Shown here one piece after another: positions 42,600 through 53,913 of a DNA stretch of 64,000 nt. This DNA is from Anaeramoeba ignava (taxonomy: Eukaryota; Metamonada; Anaeramoebidae), in the NCBI GenBank assembly GCA_028826165.1, contig JAPDFW010000106.1:121001-185000 (forward strand). The letters run 5' to 3'. The notes under the pieces are model-generated. The model saw nothing but the letters and a program-made list of their open reading frames with translations. It ran no database searches and was not told the origin of the DNA. The position numbers were made by a program, and so were the translations under genes. Every line of letters begins with the position of its first letter. Position 1 is the first letter of the stretch.

Positions 42600-43700
42600 G
42601 AAAAAAATTTAAAAATATAATTTAATATTTAATTTAATGTTTAAAATAATAATTTAATGTTTTAGATTTAAATATTCTATTATTTAAATATTTAACATAT
42701 AAATATAAAAAATAAGAATAGATTTAATTTAATATTTAATTTATAAATCAATTTAAAAATATAATTTAATATTTAATTTTATGTTTAAAATAATAATTTA
42801 ATGTTTTAGATTTAAATATTTTATTATTTAAATATTTAACATAAAAATATAAAAATAAGAATAGATTTAATTTAATATTCAATTAATAAATTAATTTAAA
42901 ATTATAATTTAATATTTAATTTTATTATTAAAATAATAATTTAATGTTTTAGATTTAAATATTTTATTAATTAAAAATTGAAAATATTTTAACAAATAAA
43001 TATAAAAAATAAGAATAGATTTAATTTAATATTTAATTTATAAATTAATTTAAAAATATAATTTAATATTTAATTTTATTATTAAAATAATAATTTATTG
43101 TTTTAAATTTAAATATTTTATTATTTAAATATTTAACATATAAATATAAAAATAAGAATAAGTTTAATTTAATATTTAATTTATAAATCAATTTAAAAAA
43201 ATATAATTTAATATTTAATTTCATGTTTAAAATAATAATTTATTGTTTTAGATTTAAATATTTTATTATTTAAATATTTAACATATAAATATAAAAATGA
43301 AAATAGATTTAATTTAATATTTAATTTATAAAATAATTTAAAAATATAATTTAATACTTAATTTTATGTTTAAAATAATAATTTAATGTTTTAAATTTAA
43401 ATATTTTATTATTTAAATATTCATCATATAAATATAAAAATAAGAATATATTTAATTTAATATTTAATTTATAAATCAATTTAAAAATATACTTTTAATT
43501 AATAATTTTATGTTTAAAATGATAATTTATTGTTTTAGATTTAAATATTTTATTATTTAAAAATTTAACATATAAATATAAAAAATGAGAATAGATTTAA
43601 TTTATAAATTAATTTATAAATTAATTTAAAAATATAATTTAATATTTAATTTCATGTTTAAAATAATAATTTAATGTTTTAGATTTAATTATTTTATTAT
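42600..43700. repeat. Satellite of about 147 bp, seven to eight copies
   Basis: Copies are marked by AAGAATAGATTTAATTTAAT-type segments near 42714, 42858, 43009, 43154, 43303, 43441 and 43590 (spacing 138-151). Each also contains AATAATTTAATGTTTTAGAT and ATTTAACATATAAATATA. It lies between the divergent BTB-ARM (42512, minus) and RhoGEF (43889, plus) genes. No gene inside. Confidence 0.92.
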
Positions 43701-43888
43701 TTAAAAATTGATTTTTTTGAAATTAAAATTTTATCTTTTTTTTTGAATTAAATTGAATTAGTATTAATTTGGAAATTTGTTTTTAAAATTTAAATTTGTT
43801 AATAATTTTTAAATTCCAAATAATTAAAATAATTTTCCATTTTTTTTTCCTTTTTCATTTTTTTTTTGCTTTTTTTTTTTGTTTTTGA

Positions 43889-46190
43889 ATGTCTGGTCTT
43901 GATATTGAAGGATTTTCTATTTCAACATCACAATCTGAACAAGAAACACAAAAAGAAATTCAAAATCAAAATGAAAATGAAAATGATTTAACAGGTAAAT
44001 TTAATTAAAATTAATTAAAATAAATAAAATAAAATAATAATAAAATAATAATAAAATAATCAATTGAAGACACAAGTTTTAATGAAGATGATATTCATTT
44101 ACTTGAAGATAATCCAATTTTACCACAAAAAAATAAAAGAAATTTTGCAGTTAGTGAAATTCTTGATACTGAAAGATCTTATGTTGATTTTTTAACTATT
44201 ATTGTTGAGGTTGATTTAATTAAAAAATTAAAATAAATTTAAAATATAAAAAAATTAATTTAATTTAATTTAATTTAAAAGGAAATAAAACCAGATTTCG
44301 AAAAATTTATGAAGGAAAATAAAATAACAGAAATAGATACTCGTATTATTTTTGCAGATATTTTACCAATCTTTCAAGTTTGTGGAAATTATTGTTTTTA
44401 AAAAAAAAAAGAAAAATCCAAAAATAAATTTAAATTAAATATTTTTTTAAAAAATATAAATTAATAATAAAAACAAAAAGGTAAATAAATCACTTTTTGA
44501 ACATCTTGAAAAATCATTTGAACGTGAAAAAGAAGATTGTCAAATTGGAGAAATTTTTTGTCATTTTGTAAGTTTTTTTTTTAATAATTATATTTATTTT
44601 TATTTATATTTTTATATTTATTTTTAAAGATTCCTTTTTTAAAGATTTACAAAAATTATATTGAAAATTATACAACTATTGAAAACCTAATTAAAGGATT
44701 CAAGAAAAAAGAACAATTTTCTACATGGTTACAAGTAAAAAAATTAATAAAATTTAAATTTAAAATTTTTAAAATTAATAAAATTTTCAAAAGTCAATTC
44801 CTCATAAATATACATTAGATTTAAGTAGTTTGCTTATTATGCCTGTTCAAAGATTACCTCGTTATAAACTTTTACTTGAAGTATTATTATAAAAAGAAAA
44901 TTTGATTAATTATTAATTATTAATTATTAATTATTAATTATTAGGAAGTTCTCAAAAAAACAGATAAAAATCATTTTGATTATGATAAATTAATTGAAGC
45001 ATTTGAAAAAATATCACTTGTTAATGAAGAAATTAATCATTCAATAACAAAAAAAGAACAAATGCAAAAAATTATTAAAATTCAAAAAAAATTTAATAAT
45101 TCACAACTTGTAAAATTTTTTAGAAAGAAAAAAAATTTATTTAAATTATGTTTTGTCTTGTTAAAATCAACTCTCTTTTTTTTACAAAATGATTATTTTA
45201 ATAGAATCTTGTTGAACCTCATCGAATATTTCTTCAAAAAGGAAATTTTTTGATAATTTCTCATAAAGAGGAATTAAAACGATATTATTTTATTTTTAAT
45301 GATCTTCTTGTTATTGCATCAAGAAATTTCAAAATTTATCAATCTGAACATTCTTTTCCTTTTAGTTCAATTAAACTTAAAGATTCTGATTCTTATGGTT
45401 TGATTTTTTTTTAAAAAACAAAAACAAAAATTTAGAAAAATGAATTAATGAATGAATTAATGAATTAAACAAATTTTTTTTAGAAAATCCAACTTCCTTT
45501 GAAATTTTAGGTCCAAAAACTTCAGTAATTGCAAAAGCAAATTCAATTCAAGAAAAAGATAGTTTTTTGGATACTGTTAGAAAAGCTGCTCGTGAATATT
45601 GGGAAGGACAAAAAAGTTTTAAGAGAATAAATCAAGAGAAAAGTAAATTAGCACCAATTTGGATTCCTGATAAAGATAAACTTTATTGTCAAATATGTGA
45701 TATTTATTTTACAACATTTGTGAGAAAAGTAAAATTCAAAAATTTTTTTCCAAAAACATGAAATTTAAAAATTTTTCCAAAAACATGAAATTTATAAAAA
45801 AAAAAGCATCATTGTAGAGTTTGTGGAGATATTATTTGTAATTCTTGTTCCAAAACAAGACTTATTATTCAAGAAATTAATTCTAAACCAGTTCGAGTTT
45901 GTGATAATTGTGCAGCTAAATTTAATACTGAAAAAAAAGTGAAATTTACAGAAACAGATTCACTTCTTCAACCTCAAAAAAAGAAATCAGTGAAAAATTT
46001 GAAACAAACATTTTCATTATTTGATATGTCTTGGGTAATTGTGAAAAATCCTAAAGTTCAAACAAAGGTTCAAATACAAAAAATGACTAGAACTATTTCT
46101 GAAAGTTTAGCAATTACTAAAGGTCTTTCTGAAAAAAGAGTTAAAAGAACTCCTTTAGATCTTGATTTTTGGGTTGATTTTCGATTTTAA
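43889..46190 (+). CDS. FGD-like DH-PH-FYVE Rho guanine nucleotide exchange factor
   Basis: Ten exons (43889-43994, 44070-44209, 44282-44377, 44481-44567, 44630-44734, 44794-44880, 44945-45109, 45205-45397, 45484-45728, 45807-46190) join to 535 residues. DH domain about 60-265: FAVSEILDTERSYVDFLTII (CR1) and SSLLIMPVQRLPRYKLLLE (CR3). PH domain about 275-375 (KRYYFIFNDLLVIASR; FLDTVRKAAREYW). FYVE finger about 400-460: WIPDKDKLYCQICDIYF, HHCRVCGDIICNSCSK, VRVCDNC; all eight Cys ligands, the WxxD, the (R)KHHCRVCG basic motif and the RVC motif are visible. Such proteins load GTP on Rho/Cdc42 GTPases at PI3P- or plasma-membrane sites. Exon phases agree throughout, mostly 0. The C-terminal 75 residues are basic and unstructured. 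Confidence 0.93.
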
Positions 46191-46261
46191 TTTTTTTCTT
46201 CTTCTTCTTTTAATTATTACTTTCTTTGAATTAAGGAAGATTATTTTAATTAAAAAAATTT

Positions 46262-46760
46262 AATTTTAATTTTAATTTTAATTTTATTTCTAATTATGAT
46301 TTTAATTTTAATTTTAATTTTAATTTTAATTTTAATTTTAATTTTAATTTTATTTCTAATTTTAATTTTGATTTTAATTTTAATTTTAATTTTAATAATA
46401 ATTTTAATTTTGATTTTGATTTTAATTTTAATTTTAATTTTAATTTTAATTTTAATTTTAATTTTAATTTTAATTTTAATTTTAATTTTGATTTTAATTT
46501 TAATTTTAATTTTAATTTTAATTTTAAATTTTTTAATTTTAATTTTAATTTTAATTTTAATTTTAATTTTAATTTTAATTTTAATTTTAATTTTAATTTT
46601 TAATTTTAATTTTAATTTTAATTTTAATTTTAATTTTAATTTTAATTTTAATTTTAATTTTAATTTTAATTTTAATTTTAATTTTAATTTTAATTTTTTT
46701 TATGATTTTAATTTTAATTTTAATTTTAATTTTAATTTTAGTTTTAATTTTAGTTTTATA
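46262..46760. repeat. TTTTAA hexamer tract between convergent genes
   Basis: About 500 bases of AATTTT hexamers (occasional GATTTT, AATAAT, GTTTTA). It separates the RhoGEF stop (46190, plus) from the endonuclease V stop (46763, minus), so it sits in or beside both 3' UTRs. The plus ORF 46296-46766 is only the repeat read in frame. Confidence 0.95.
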
Positions 46761-46762
46761 AA

Positions 46763-46792
46763 TTAATTTTGATTTGTATTTTGATTTGTATT

Positions 46793-46832
<40 letters not shown>

Positions 46833-47704
46833 AAATAATTTCTAATAAAAGCTCTAGATCTTAAATCTGATTGTCTAATTGGTTCAGGAACACGAAATTT
46901 ACAACAACTCAAAACAATATCAATAGAAGAATCCAAATCAATATTATGACCAATAGAAACAAAAATAGGTTGAGTAATTTTAGGATTTGATTGAACAGCA
47001 GCGCCATGAATAGTTCCAGAATTTCCAACCAATTTTAAAAACTTTAAATTATTTTTAATTAAATTTTCAAATTGAGGTTTAACTTGTGATTTTTTCAATC
47101 CATCCATTTCAAATAATTTTTTTCCAACTCCAATTGTGGAAATATTCAATCCATTATTATCCAAAAGAACTCCCAAATGGGAAGCAAGGCCGAAGCCTCT
47201 TGGATGAAGAATTCCGTTGCCATCAACAAGAATAACTTCGGGAATATTTTTTGGATCGTTTTGTGAAAATTCATATATTAAATTATAAAGTGGTTCTGCC
47301 TCTCGAAATGCTAAAAATCCTGGAATATATGGTTGATCTAATGTTATCCATTGGTTTTTTTCATAAATTATTGTGTCTAATTCTGGATAATTTAAAACTA
47401 TAAAACTTGCAACTGCGTCTTTGTCATTTCCTTTAATAAAACTTATATCAACTCCTCCAATTCGTTTTATTTTTGATTTATCAATTTTTTGTGTTGTATT
47501 AAGTTTTTTTTTCAATTCTATTTGTTCTCTTTTTTAAAATGAAATTTTATTATTGAAATTTTTAATTTGATTTTTAATTAAAATTTTTATTTGAATTTTT
47601 TTATTTGATTTTTTATTTGAATTTTTTAATTGAATTTTTAATTTGAATTCTTAATTTTACTTTTTCCATTTGTTTTTTGATAATTCAATGTTTTGTTTTG
47701 ACAT
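46763..47704 (-). CDS. ENDOV: Endonuclease V
   Basis: Exons 47704-47661 and 47528-46763 (132-base intron, phase 2) give 269 residues. The first exon supplies MSKQNIELSKNKWKKEQIEL, the normal EndoV opening helix. Core motifs: IKRIGGVDISFIKG with the first metal-binding Asp; YIPGFLAFREAEPLYNLI with the conserved Glu; PEVILVDGNGILHPRGFGLASHLGV, the catalytic Asp and the H-P-R-x-G-x-A-x-H-x-G signature; TIGVGKKLF; and QPIFVSIGHNIDL. Endonuclease V cleaves one base 3' of inosine (RNA in animals, DNA in bacteria). The C-terminus ends in about 13 Gln followed by N-T-N-Q repeats, from CAA-type microsatellite DNA, immediately before the hexamer tract. Divergent from the GRAM gene across 97 bases. Confidence 0.95.
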
Positions 47705-47801
47705 TTTGTTTTTTTTTTAAAAATAAAAATGAAAATATTTTTTTTCATTTTTTTCATTTTTTTCATTTTTTTCATTTTTTTCTTTTTTTTATTTTTAAAA
47801 A
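47705..47801. promoter_or_regulatory. 97-bp shared divergent promoter region
   Basis: Only 97 bases separate the ATG of endonuclease V (47704, minus) from the ATG of the GRAM-PH-VASt gene (47802, plus). The interval is a run of TTTTTTCAT units flanked by A-runs next to each ATG. Both transcripts must start here or inside the neighbouring gene. Inference from geometry; no TATA-like element can be singled out in such AT-rich DNA. Confidence 0.55.
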
Positions 47802-50160
47802 ATGAATGATGCTGCAATAAGAAAAAAATTTGGATTACCAAAAACAGAAAAAAAAATAGAAGATTATTCATGTGCATTAAATAGGAAGATTCTTTTGCAT
47901 GGAAGAATATATTTGACTACAAATTATATATGTTTTTATTCAAATGTATTTGGACATACAACTCAAGTTGTAATTCCAATTAAAGATATTGTTTCAATTA
48001 AGAAAAAACACTTAATCAAAATGCTTCCTAATTCAATTAAAATTACTACAAAATCTGAAAGTTTTTTTTTCACTTCTTTTTTATATCGTGATCGTGCTTA
48101 TAAAAATCTTGCTATGATTTTTTCTGCTTCAAAACATTTGCAAAATCAAGAAAATTTTTCTTTTAATTCTTTACTTGAAAGTTCAACTGAAAGTTCAATT
48201 CAAAATTTAAATCAAAATTTACTTGGAAATTTAATTCAAAATTCAAATGAAAATCTAATTCAAAAATCAAATTCAAATCAAAATCTAATTCAAAATTCAA
48301 ATTCAAATCAAAATCTAAATTCAAATCAAAATTCAAATTCAAATCAAAATCTAAATTCAAATCAAAATTCAAATTCAAATCAAATTTTAAATTCAAATCA
48401 AAATCAAAATTTAAATTCAAATCAAAATCTAAATTCAAATCAAAATCAAAATCAAAATCAAAATCAAAATCAAAATCAAAATCAAAATCAAAATCAAAAT
48501 CAAAATCAAAATCAAAATCAAAATCAAAATCAAAATTTAATTCAAAATGAAAAAAATATTGAACAAAATGTTGATATGAAAAAATTGGAAAGAACTTTAT
48601 CTACTAGACAACATATTTTTATTAAAAGTACAAAATCAATGACAAGAATTAGTCCTAGTTTAGTTACAATGAGTGGAGATTTAGAAAGATTTGTAAAAAG
48701 AATAATTTTAATTTAAAAATAATTTCAATTCAAAAAAAAAATAATTTTAATTTAAAAATAATTTTTAGACAGAAAAATCAATTTGGAAAAAATCATTTTA
48801 TGTTCTTGAAGGAATAAATCTTTTACATTTTGATAAAGAAAACCAAGAAAAACAAGGACAAATTAATCTTTTAGAAGCAGATATAAATATTGAAGGAGAT
48901 GAAACACAAAATGAAAGGAAATTTTTTATAATTAAAACAAAGGAAAAAACATTAAAATTTAGAACACAAAATCAACAAGAAATGAAAACATGGATTCAAG
49001 CAATAGAAGAATCCAAAAAGGAATTTATTCAAAACAGAAAAAACTTCAAACGAACTAAATTAACAAATCAAATAAATCTTTCAAAAGATCAAAATAAACA
49101 AGAATTGAAAGATGAAGATTTATTAGTTTTTGGAGCAGAATTTGTTGAAAATGGCAAAACAGATAGCGTTTCTGATTCAGATGAAATTAATAGCCAAAGT
49201 ATTTTTGATGAAAGTGAAGATCAAAGTGAAAGTGAAAGTGATAATCAAATGGAAAATGATTTGGAAAATTTTCAATTCCCAGAATTTGTTTCAGCTGAAT
49301 TTCAACCAATTACACTTCCAAATCCACGAGATATTTTATCACAAGAATTCGATACATCTTTAAAATTTATTTTTGAAAAAATTTATTATAAAAACGAACA
49401 ATTTTTGGAAAAATATTATGCAGAAATTGAGAATACTAACCCAAAATTTAACGAATGGGAATTAGAACCAACAAAAAAGATATTACAAAGAACAATAACA
49501 TACACAAGCCCTATCAAAGGAGGTGGGCCTTTCATATCACAAAAGACAGCACAAGTGACAGAAATACAGAAGCTTTTTTTTTATTCAGATAAAAGATTTG
49601 TAATTGAAATTTTAAATAATGTTAAAAATGCTCCTTATAGTGATAGTTTTGATGTTTATGCAATTCATGATATTCAAGAAATTGCACAAAATCGTATTTT
49701 GATTGAAATTAAAGTTGATGTGATTTTTAAAAAATCAACTCTTATAAAAAAAATCATCGAGAAAAAAGCCCTTTCAAATCATCTTCAATTTTCTCAAAAA
49801 TGGGCAAATATTGTTCAAATGGAAGTTATTAATTTCAATCAAATGATTTCTTCACAAAAACAAAATGAAATTTCTTCAAAAAAATCCAAAAAAACTTCAA
49901 ATCGTAAAAAAAATAATCGTAAAAAAATTCAAAATGATGAAAAAATTAAAAATTCTATTCAAGAAAAAATTGGTTATGATTCTGATTCTGATTCTTCTTT
50001 AAAAACTTTTTCTCTTGAAAAAGATCAACAATTAATTAAAGAAAATTTGGAAATACTTCAATCATCTTATCAAACTTTTAAAATTAGTACAATTGTTTTA
50101 TTTTCACTTCTTTTTTTAATAATAATTGAACTTATTTTTATGAATTCTTTTCATCAATAA
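47802..50160 (+). CDS. GRAM-PH-VASt protein (Aster/Lam-like lipid-transfer protein)
   Basis: Exons 47802-48692 and 48769-50160 (76-base intron, phase 0) give 760 residues. GRAM domain about 5-105: RKILLHGRIYLTTNYICFYS, FGHTTQVVIPIKDIVSIKKK, LPNSIKITTKSESFFFTSF. An S-N-Q tract of about 120 residues follows. PH domain about 298-380 (SIWKKSFYVLEGINLLHF; LKFRTQNQQEMKTWIQAI). Acidic linker with S-D and S-E repeats. VASt/StART-like domain about 475-640 (SLKFIFEKIYYKNEQFLEKY, FNEWELEPTKKILQRTITYT, then a helical KWANIVQ end). A single C-terminal membrane helix (TIVLFSLLFLIIIELIFMN) anchors it, presumably in the ER. Layout matches GRAMD1/Aster and yeast Lam sterol transporters at ER-plasma membrane contacts. 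The PH between GRAM and VASt recalls Lam1/3-type proteins. Confidence 0.88.
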
Positions 50161-50264
50161 TTAAAAAAAAAAGAAAAGAAATTTATTTTTTGTTTTTGTT
50201 TTTTTTAATTTTGAAAGCAAATCAAAATTTTGCTTTTTGTTTTGTTTTGTTTTTTTAGAATTTT

Positions 50265-53200
50265 TTAAAATTTCTTTTGAATTTCTTTAATTTGATTAAA
50301 CCAAAGTTGATGTTCTGAATTATTTTGAAATGAAATTATTGTAATTGAATTATTATGAACCTTTTGAAAATTTATTACCATTAAATTTGAGTTTTTTGGA
50401 TGTTTTGATTCAGATAATTTTATTCCTGAATGTAAACTAATCAATTCAAAAATTTCAATTTGTGATTCATTATCTAAAATTGCAATAAAATTAAGTTTTA
50501 GCATAATAATTGCAGGTTTAAATTCTTTTGATAAATGATTTTTAAAAAAACAATTAGTTTTCAAAGTATGAGGAACTGCTCCTAATTGTTTCCAAACTTG
50601 TGATAAAAATATTAATTCATTATTTTCAATTTGATTTTGATTTTGATTTTCAATTTGATTTTGATTTTGATTTTGATTTTCAATTTGATTTTGATTTTGA
50701 TTTTGATTTTGATTTTGATTTTGATTTTGATTTTGATTTTGATTTTCAATTTGATTTTGATTTTCAATTTGATTTTGATTTTCAATTTGATTTTGATTTT
50801 GATTTTGATTTTCAATTTGATTTTGATTTTTGATTAGATTTTTTTTTGATTTTCGATTTTCTTTTTTTAACTTTGGATTTTCTTTTTTCGATTTTTGATT
50901 TTGATTTTGATTTTGATTTTGATTTTGATTTTGATTTTGATTTTCAATTTGATTTTGATTTTGATTTTGATTTTGAATTTGAATTTGATTTTCTTTTGGT
51001 TTTTGATTTTGATTTTCTTTTGGTTTTTGATTTTCTTTTGGTTTTTGATTTTGATTTTCTTTTGGTTTTTGATTTTCTTTTGGTTTTTGATTTTGTTTTG
51101 GTTTTTGATTTTGATTTTGTTTTGATTTTTCAACTTGATTTTCAATCAAATTTTCAGTGTTTTCAACAGACATTTTAGTTGCAAAATGAGAAATAGTTTC
51201 AATATTTTGAGAAATATTTCTTTCTTTTCTAAGTTTGAATTGCATTTCAACTTTTCCAATAATTTCTTGATAAATTTCTGGTAATTTTTCTAAATTTTGA
51301 GCAACATTTTCTGTAATTTGTTGAAATTCTTTTGCATTTTTTTGTAATTTTTGAGTCATATCTTCCATACAAAATGTTGATGATTTTGGGAAAAAAGTTG
51401 TTTTTGGTTTTAAAAAAGAATCTGTTTTCCATTTTAATTCTTTTGCAATTTTTTTGAAATTTAAAATTTCCATTTTTTGAGAATTTTTTAAATTCATTTG
51501 CTTTTCAAATTCTTTTAGTTCTTGAATTGGCTAAAAAATATAAATATAATTTAAAATATTTAAATGAATAATTATCTAAATCAACTCTTTTTTTTTGGAA
51601 TAATTTTTTTTTTACAATTTTGACAGCTAAATTAAAACTTGTAAATTTTGGATATTTTTCTTGAATTAATTTATCAACTGGTTGCATAAATTCTTTTTCA
51701 GGACCAAATTCAATTCCATAACCCCAATGTTGAAGAGCAGATGAAAGTAATAATAAACCTTGTCTTTGAGATTCTGAATATTCAACTTTTTATATCAAAT
51801 ATTTTAATTTTGAATTTTATAAATGAATTTGAATTTTATAAATGAATTTTATAATTGAATTTTAATTTTATAAATTCTTTTGAATTGAATTTTATAAATT
51901 AATTTTATAAATTAATTTTACAATCTATTATCCCATATATTTGAGGTGATGCTATTGCTGGACATAAAAAACGAAGGAAAATAAATCCATTCAAAATACT
52001 CTTAGTTTTTTGAGGATGATTTTCATGCGCTGCCTTTTGAAGATAATAACAAATAACCTTCAAATGAGGAGGAAAATTATCAAGATTTGAAACAATTGAA
52101 TCCATAATTTTTTCAAAATATTCCAAAACATTTTTCATATTCTCTTCCTTCTCTTGATCTGAAAGATCGAGAGTATCAACCTCTAAATTCTTTCCACTTT
52201 TGAGTATTTCCTCCAAAATTGGCTTCAAATTATTGATTAAAAATTCTGATCCAAAAAATCTTGAAAATTTGGAAAGTAATTTTGAAGCAAGATTATTTGC
52301 ACGAAATAGAGTTCCTGATAAAACATTTGTGATGCATTCTCCAAAAATCATTCCTTTTAAAAATGGCAACAATAAATGAGTTTTATAAAGAATATCAAAT
52401 AGTAAATTAATAAGATAATCAGGTGAATATTCAAGTGCATTTGGATTCGAAATTGCAACACAAAGCTTGATAATATCCATTGAATCCAAACATTTACTGA
52501 GCATTTTGTTGGTTCTTCTAAGTGTTTTTTGATAATTAATAAAATCCCTTTCTTCTCTTGATAAATCATCTTTTTGAATGATTTCTTTGAAATTTTCTGA
52601 ATCTTTAATAAATTTTTCAATTTTATCAATTTTTTCCATTTCAAAAGTAGAAATCAATATTTTCTTGAGAATTTCCTCAACTGAAATTTTTTTACTTTTG
52701 GAAACAATTGATTCCACAATCTAAATTTAATTTAATCAATTAATTCAATTAAAAAAAAATATTTTTTTTGATTTTTTTTTTTTTAAATCAAACTTCTTTG
52801 GAATCTTTTTTGTAGATCATTTTGAAATATTTGATTAAAATATCTTGTAAATCATCCAATTCATAATCTTCTTTCTCAATTTTACTAAAAGTAGCAATAA
52901 TTTTCTTTTTCAAATTTTGATGTTCTTTATCTAAATTTAAATCAAAAAAAATCAATCAATTTAATTTTTTTCAACGGAAATTTCAATAAATAAATAAATA
53001 ATATTAAAACCTTCTATTCCATTGAAAAGTTTATCCTCTTCAAATTTAATAATGATTTGATTAACCAACTTTTCTTCAAACATTTTTTGATATTCAAGAA
53101 AAAATATCAAACTTGAAAGTGAATAAAATTCATCAGATTTTTTTGAAATTGAAATTTTGTTTTCTTCCAAAAATTCAACTAATTTTTGAACAAGAATATT

Positions 53201-53752
53201 TGATTCAATCCATTTTTTCATCCCAAAATATTGTTTTATAAATTCAACCATTTGGAAAATTATTTTTGGCTTTTTCACTTTTGGATATTTTGTAATCAAA
53301 ATGGATTGAATTTTTTTCAAAATAAAAAGATGTTTTTTTTCAACAAAAAAATCCTATTTAAAAAGAAAAAAAAAAGTTATCAAAAAATAAAGGGGAATAA
53401 ATTATAAAAATATTGAAAATACATTTTCAGAAAGACTTGAACTGTTACAAATGATCTTCATCAGTTTTTTTTGTTTTGGATTTTGAAAAAGGAAATTCTG
53501 ATCCATAAATTCAAGAATAGAATATAAATCGCATTTCAAATTGCGAAAGTTATCTAGCATATCTTCACTTAATGAACAGAAATCAATTAAATCAATTTGG
53601 TTTTTTTCATTTGAAATTGTTTTTTTTATTGATTTTTTTGCTTCTTTTTTTTTTTTCTTAAAAGTTTTTTTTGCATTTTTCTTTTTTTCTTCACTTTCTG
53701 CAAGAATTTCTTCAAGAATTTGAATTTCAAAATCTAAATCATTTGTTTCCAT
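50265..53752 (-). CDS. RasGAP-domain protein with N/Q-K-P repeats and C-terminal PH-like region
   Basis: Six exons: 53752-53423, 53353-53011, 52930-52794, 52720-51922, 51785 to 51616 or 51586, and 51530-50265. The protein is about 1014 or 1024 residues, because two donors (GTAAAA, GTTGAT) are both in phase 0. The first 270 residues are K/E-rich helices. The RasGAP catalytic domain spans about 290-560: GTLFRANNLASKLLSKFSRF with the arginine finger; PPHLKVICYYLQKAAHENHP; GFIFLRFLCPAIASPQIYGI; then FEYSESQRQGLLLLSSALQH. It accelerates GTP hydrolysis by Ras-type GTPases. After a coiled segment come KPKENQNQ and IENQNQNQ tracts (50600-51160). The C-terminal 110 residues (QLGAVPHTLKTNCFFKN...HQLWFNQIKEIQKKF) look like a PH-type fold ending in its helix. 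Several opposite-strand F-D-F-D and I-L-I-L frames are shadows of the repeats. Confidence 0.88.
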
Positions 53753-53913
53753 TTTTTTTTAAAAAAAATAAATTAAGATAAATTAAGAAAATAAAAGCAA
53801 AACTTCTTTTTTTTTTTTAAATTAAATTTTTTTTTTAAAAATGATAAAAAAGTGAGAAAAAAAATGAAAAAATGAAAAAATGAAAAAATAAAAAAAATTT
53901 AATTAATTTTTTT

